Shown: positions 5,759-7,087 of the stretch, piece by piece
Layout of the letters: the number at the start of each line of letters is the position of its first letter
How positions within the stretch are numbered: position 1 is the first letter of the stretch
Source: JBKPNX01 sp046732855
Lineage (GTDB): Bacteria > Pseudomonadota > Alphaproteobacteria > Geminicoccales > Geminicoccaceae
Assembly: GCA_046732855.1 (NCBI GenBank)
Contig: JBKPNX010000221.1
Span: 1-7,087 of the forward strand
Direction of reading: 5' to 3'
Length of the DNA: 7,087 nucleotides
Made by a program: the position numbers and the translations under genes
The notes under the pieces: model-generated
Told to the model about the DNA's origin: nothing
Database searches by the model: none
The model's input: only the letters and a program-made list of their open reading frames with translations

Positions 5759-5827
5759 TCACCCAGGCATGGCGCGTCGTCCGGTCGACGCGGCGCCCGG
5801 AAGCCCTCGAAGCGCGCTCCTGATCAT
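5759..5827 (-). CDS. Shine-Dalgarno-led 22-codon mini-ORF in the lipoprotein leader
   Basis: GGAGGGG followed by ACC and ATG (5827-5825) is the best ribosome binding site near here on this strand. It opens M-I-R-S-A-L-R-G-L-P-G-A-A-S and stops at 5761-5759, 57 bases before the lipoprotein start. A +1 shift would place ribosomes in the frame that ends at the TGATG junction, giving a peptide of about 41 residues. Either a real leader peptide, a frameshifted small gene, or coincidence. Confidence 0.25.
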   Translation of the reverse strand: MIRSALRGLPGAASTGRRAMPG

Positions 5828-5877
5828 GGTCCCCTCCGTCGCTGGTCAGTCCCGGCTCCGCACCATGGCAGACACAG

Positions 5878-5897
5878 GCGAGGCGTGATAGCCTCGC
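5878..5897 (+). promoter_or_regulatory. Hairpin just upstream of the SnoaL-like start codon
   Basis: GCGAGGC and GCCTCGC form a perfect 7-base stem with a 6-base loop, ending three bases before the ATG at 5901. The only purine-rich element near the start (GCGAGG) is in the 5' arm and would be paired, so the structure could limit initiation. No other ribosome binding site is visible. Confidence 0.35.
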
Positions 5898-5900
5898 GCC

Positions 5901-6362
5901 ATGGCCACCCAACCGTCGGACAACGAGATCCGCGCAGCGCTGCAGGCGTACTTTCGCGTGCTGCAAAGCCACCCGACCGCCGAGGAGATGCGGCGCACCG
6001 TCGTCACGGACGACTTCGAGACCGGCTTCGCGGGCGGCTACATGTGGCGGGGACCGAATGGGCTGCGGGACTTTCTTGCCGCCCGGGCCGGATTCCTGGA
6101 CGAGCAGCACGATGTGGACCAGGTGCTTGAACGGGAGGACCTGCCATCCGGTGAGGTGCGAATCAAGACCCGCCTGACGTTCTCGTTACGCCAACCGCCG
6201 GGCAACGAGTTGTTCACGGGCACCGCGTTCCACAGCTGGCTCTTGCGTCGTGACGATACCGGGCGCCTCAGGGTCGCCGCGCAGATCGTCGACGGCTTCG
6301 CGGACCTGAACGACAACGCCAAGCGGTTGTTTGCTACGCCCGATCAGGGCCTCAACCGATGA
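5901..6362 (+). CDS. SnoaL/NTF2-like small protein
   Basis: The 153-residue protein has the size and order of an NTF2-like alpha-beta barrel: helix 1 with A-A-L-Q-A-Y-F-R-V-L at about 12-21, then M30-R-R-T-V-V-T-D-D-F-E-T-G-F at 30-43, W49-R-G at 49-51 followed by G-L-R-D-F-L-A-A-R, and later strands ending F110-H-S-W-L-L-R-R and V125-A-A-Q-I-V-D-G-F. The pattern of a DDFE strand followed by W-x-G-x-x-G-L-x-x-F is common in SnoaL-like polyketide-cyclase-type and ring-hydroxylating beta-subunit-type folds. There is no signal peptide, so it is cytosolic. No catalytic residues can be assigned and no neighbour hints at a substrate. It stands alone, divergent from the lipoprotein gene and convergent with the dehydrogenase. 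Confidence 0.82.
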   Translation: MATQPSDNEIRAALQAYFRVLQSHPTAEEMRRTVVTDDFETGFAGGYMWRGPNGLRDFLAARAGFLDEQHDVDQVLEREDLPSGEVRIKTRLTFSLRQPPGNELFTGTAFHSWLLRRDDTGRLRVAAQIVDGFADLNDNAKRLFATPDQGLNR

Positions 6363-6436
6363 TCGCGTCCTGGCGGAAAAATCAGACAGCTGTACCGAGA
6401 TCAGGTTGGCTATGGGCGCAGCGATTCCTCGACCGC

Positions 6437-6462
6437 GGTGGCATGCACCAGAGCATGCCGCT
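6437..6462. terminator. Hairpin between convergent SnoaL-like and sugar dehydrogenase genes
   Basis: GGCATGC (6440-6446) and GCATGCC (6453-6459) pair perfectly around the loop ACCAGA; the stem extends by one G-C pair and two wobble pairs to 6437-6462. It lies 75 bases after one stop and 54 bases before the other. No T-run follows on either strand, so it is a candidate bidirectional terminator by position rather than sequence. Nothing else stands out in 6363-6515. Confidence 0.4.
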
Positions 6463-6515
6463 TGTCAGAGGCACGGTGCCCCTTCACTCTCGAGGGCAGG
6501 CCAGGCTCAGATCGC

Positions 6516-7087
6516 TCAGCCCTGCCGCTCGCCGGTGACGCGCCAGATCACATCGCCCACGTCGTCCGCCACCAGAACGGAGCCGTCGGGGCCGATCGCC
6601 ACGCCTACCGGCCGGCCATAGGACGCCCGCTCGTCCGGCGCGAGAAAGCCCGTCAGGACATCGCGCGGCGGCCCGGCCGGGCGCCCGTTCGCGAACGGCA
6701 CGAAGATGACCTTGTAGCCGCTCAGCGTGCTGCGATTCCAGGACCCGTGCTGCCCGATGGCCATGCCCTCGGGAAACCCGGGAAGCGTGTCGGCGGGCAG
6801 CCAGCAGAGGCCGAGCGACGCGGTGTGCCCGCCGAGCGCGTAATCCGGCGTGATGGCCTTTGCGACGGCAGTCGGATCCTGCGGCACCCGGTCGTCCACC
6901 GTCTGCCCCCAGTAGCAATAGGGCCAGCCGTAGAAGCCGCCGTCGCGGACCGAGGTCAGATAGTCGGGCGGCGTCTCGTCGCCCAGGCCGTCGCGCTCGT
7001 TGACCACCGTCCAGAGCACGCCGGTGCGGGGCTCCCAGGCCAGGCCAACGGGGTTGCGCAGGCCGGCGGCAAAGATGCGGCTGCGGC
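6516..7087 (-). CDS. Sorbosone dehydrogenase-like PQQ-type sugar dehydrogenase, C-terminal part
   Basis: The frame is open to the right edge, so the N-terminal half is missing; 189 residues are seen. They show the C-terminal signature of the L-sorbosone dehydrogenase / soluble glucose dehydrogenase-like beta-propeller family: F-A-A-G-L-R-N-P-V-G-L-A-W at the edge, then T-G-V-L-W-T-V-V-N-E-R-D-G, G-G-F-Y-G-W-P-Y-C-Y-W-G, H-T-A-S-L-G-L, G-S-W-N-R-S, Y-K-V and a last blade with G-R-P-V-G-V-A-I-G-P-D-G-S-V-L-V-A-D-D. Members are usually exported, use pyrroloquinoline quinone and oxidise sugars or aldehydes; the cofactor and substrate here follow from the family, not from visible proof. The end I-W-R-V-T closes the propeller as normal, so the C-terminus appears complete. 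A signal peptide, if any, lies outside the window. Confidence 0.87.
   Translation of the reverse strand, partial: RSRIFAAGLRNPVGLAWEPRTGVLWTVVNERDGLGDETPPDYLTSVRDGGFYGWPYCYWGQTVDDRVPQDPTAVAKAITPDYALGGHTASLGLCWLPADTLPGFPEGMAIGQHGSWNRSTLSGYKVIFVPFANGRPAGPPRDVLTGFLAPDERASYGRPVGVAIGPDGSVLVADDVGDVIWRVTGERQG

Overview
This window looks like a piece of a high-GC proteobacterial chromosome, probably alphaproteobacterial or a close neighbour. The support is a CCA-encoding tRNA-Phe, Gram-negative exported proteins (a lipobox lipoprotein and a Sec-type signal peptide), and strongly GC-biased codons over most of its length. The lineage call is an inference, since no marker gene is present.

The left edge (1 to about 1385) differs from the rest. 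It is visibly AT-richer (for example 20 G/C of 60 bases at 301-360, against 45 of 60 at 2161-2220). It carries a two-gene unit on the minus strand: a GHKL-type ATP-binding protein (94-1062) whose stop overlaps the start of a gene that runs off the edge and begins like a STAS-like DUF4325 protein (1-97). Between this pair and the tRNA lies a 323-base gene-free stretch rich in short repeats and perfect palindromes: five TGTCGCG copies, a doubled GGAAATCCT, a doubled CCTAGTCCC(T/C)G and a TTGACA promoter element. It abuts the 3' end of tRNA-Phe (1386-1461, minus strand). An AT-rich accessory block on the 3' side of a tRNA gene is the usual geometry of an integrated island, so the tRNA is the probable boundary. 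No integrase is visible in the window.

To the right of the tRNA the sequence reads as ordinary chromosome. A minus-strand two-gene operon (SDR oxidoreductase 2692-3438, then a PIG3-type quinone oxidoreductase 1680-2675, 16 bases apart) is probably a redox or catabolic pair. Divergent from it is an exported DUF3047 protein (3691-4461, plus). Convergent with that is a lipoprotein of unknown function (4616-5701, minus), whose leader contains a Shine-Dalgarno-led mini-ORF and a second small frame coupled to the lipoprotein start. Divergent again is a small SnoaL/NTF2-like protein (5901-6362, plus), and convergent with that is the C-terminal part of a sorbosone-dehydrogenase-like, PQQ-type sugar dehydrogenase (6516-7087, minus), cut by the right edge.

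The most interesting part is the left edge: a GHKL ATPase plus STAS-like pair, resembling a partner-switching signalling cassette, placed at a tRNA island boundary with an unexplained repeat array beside it.
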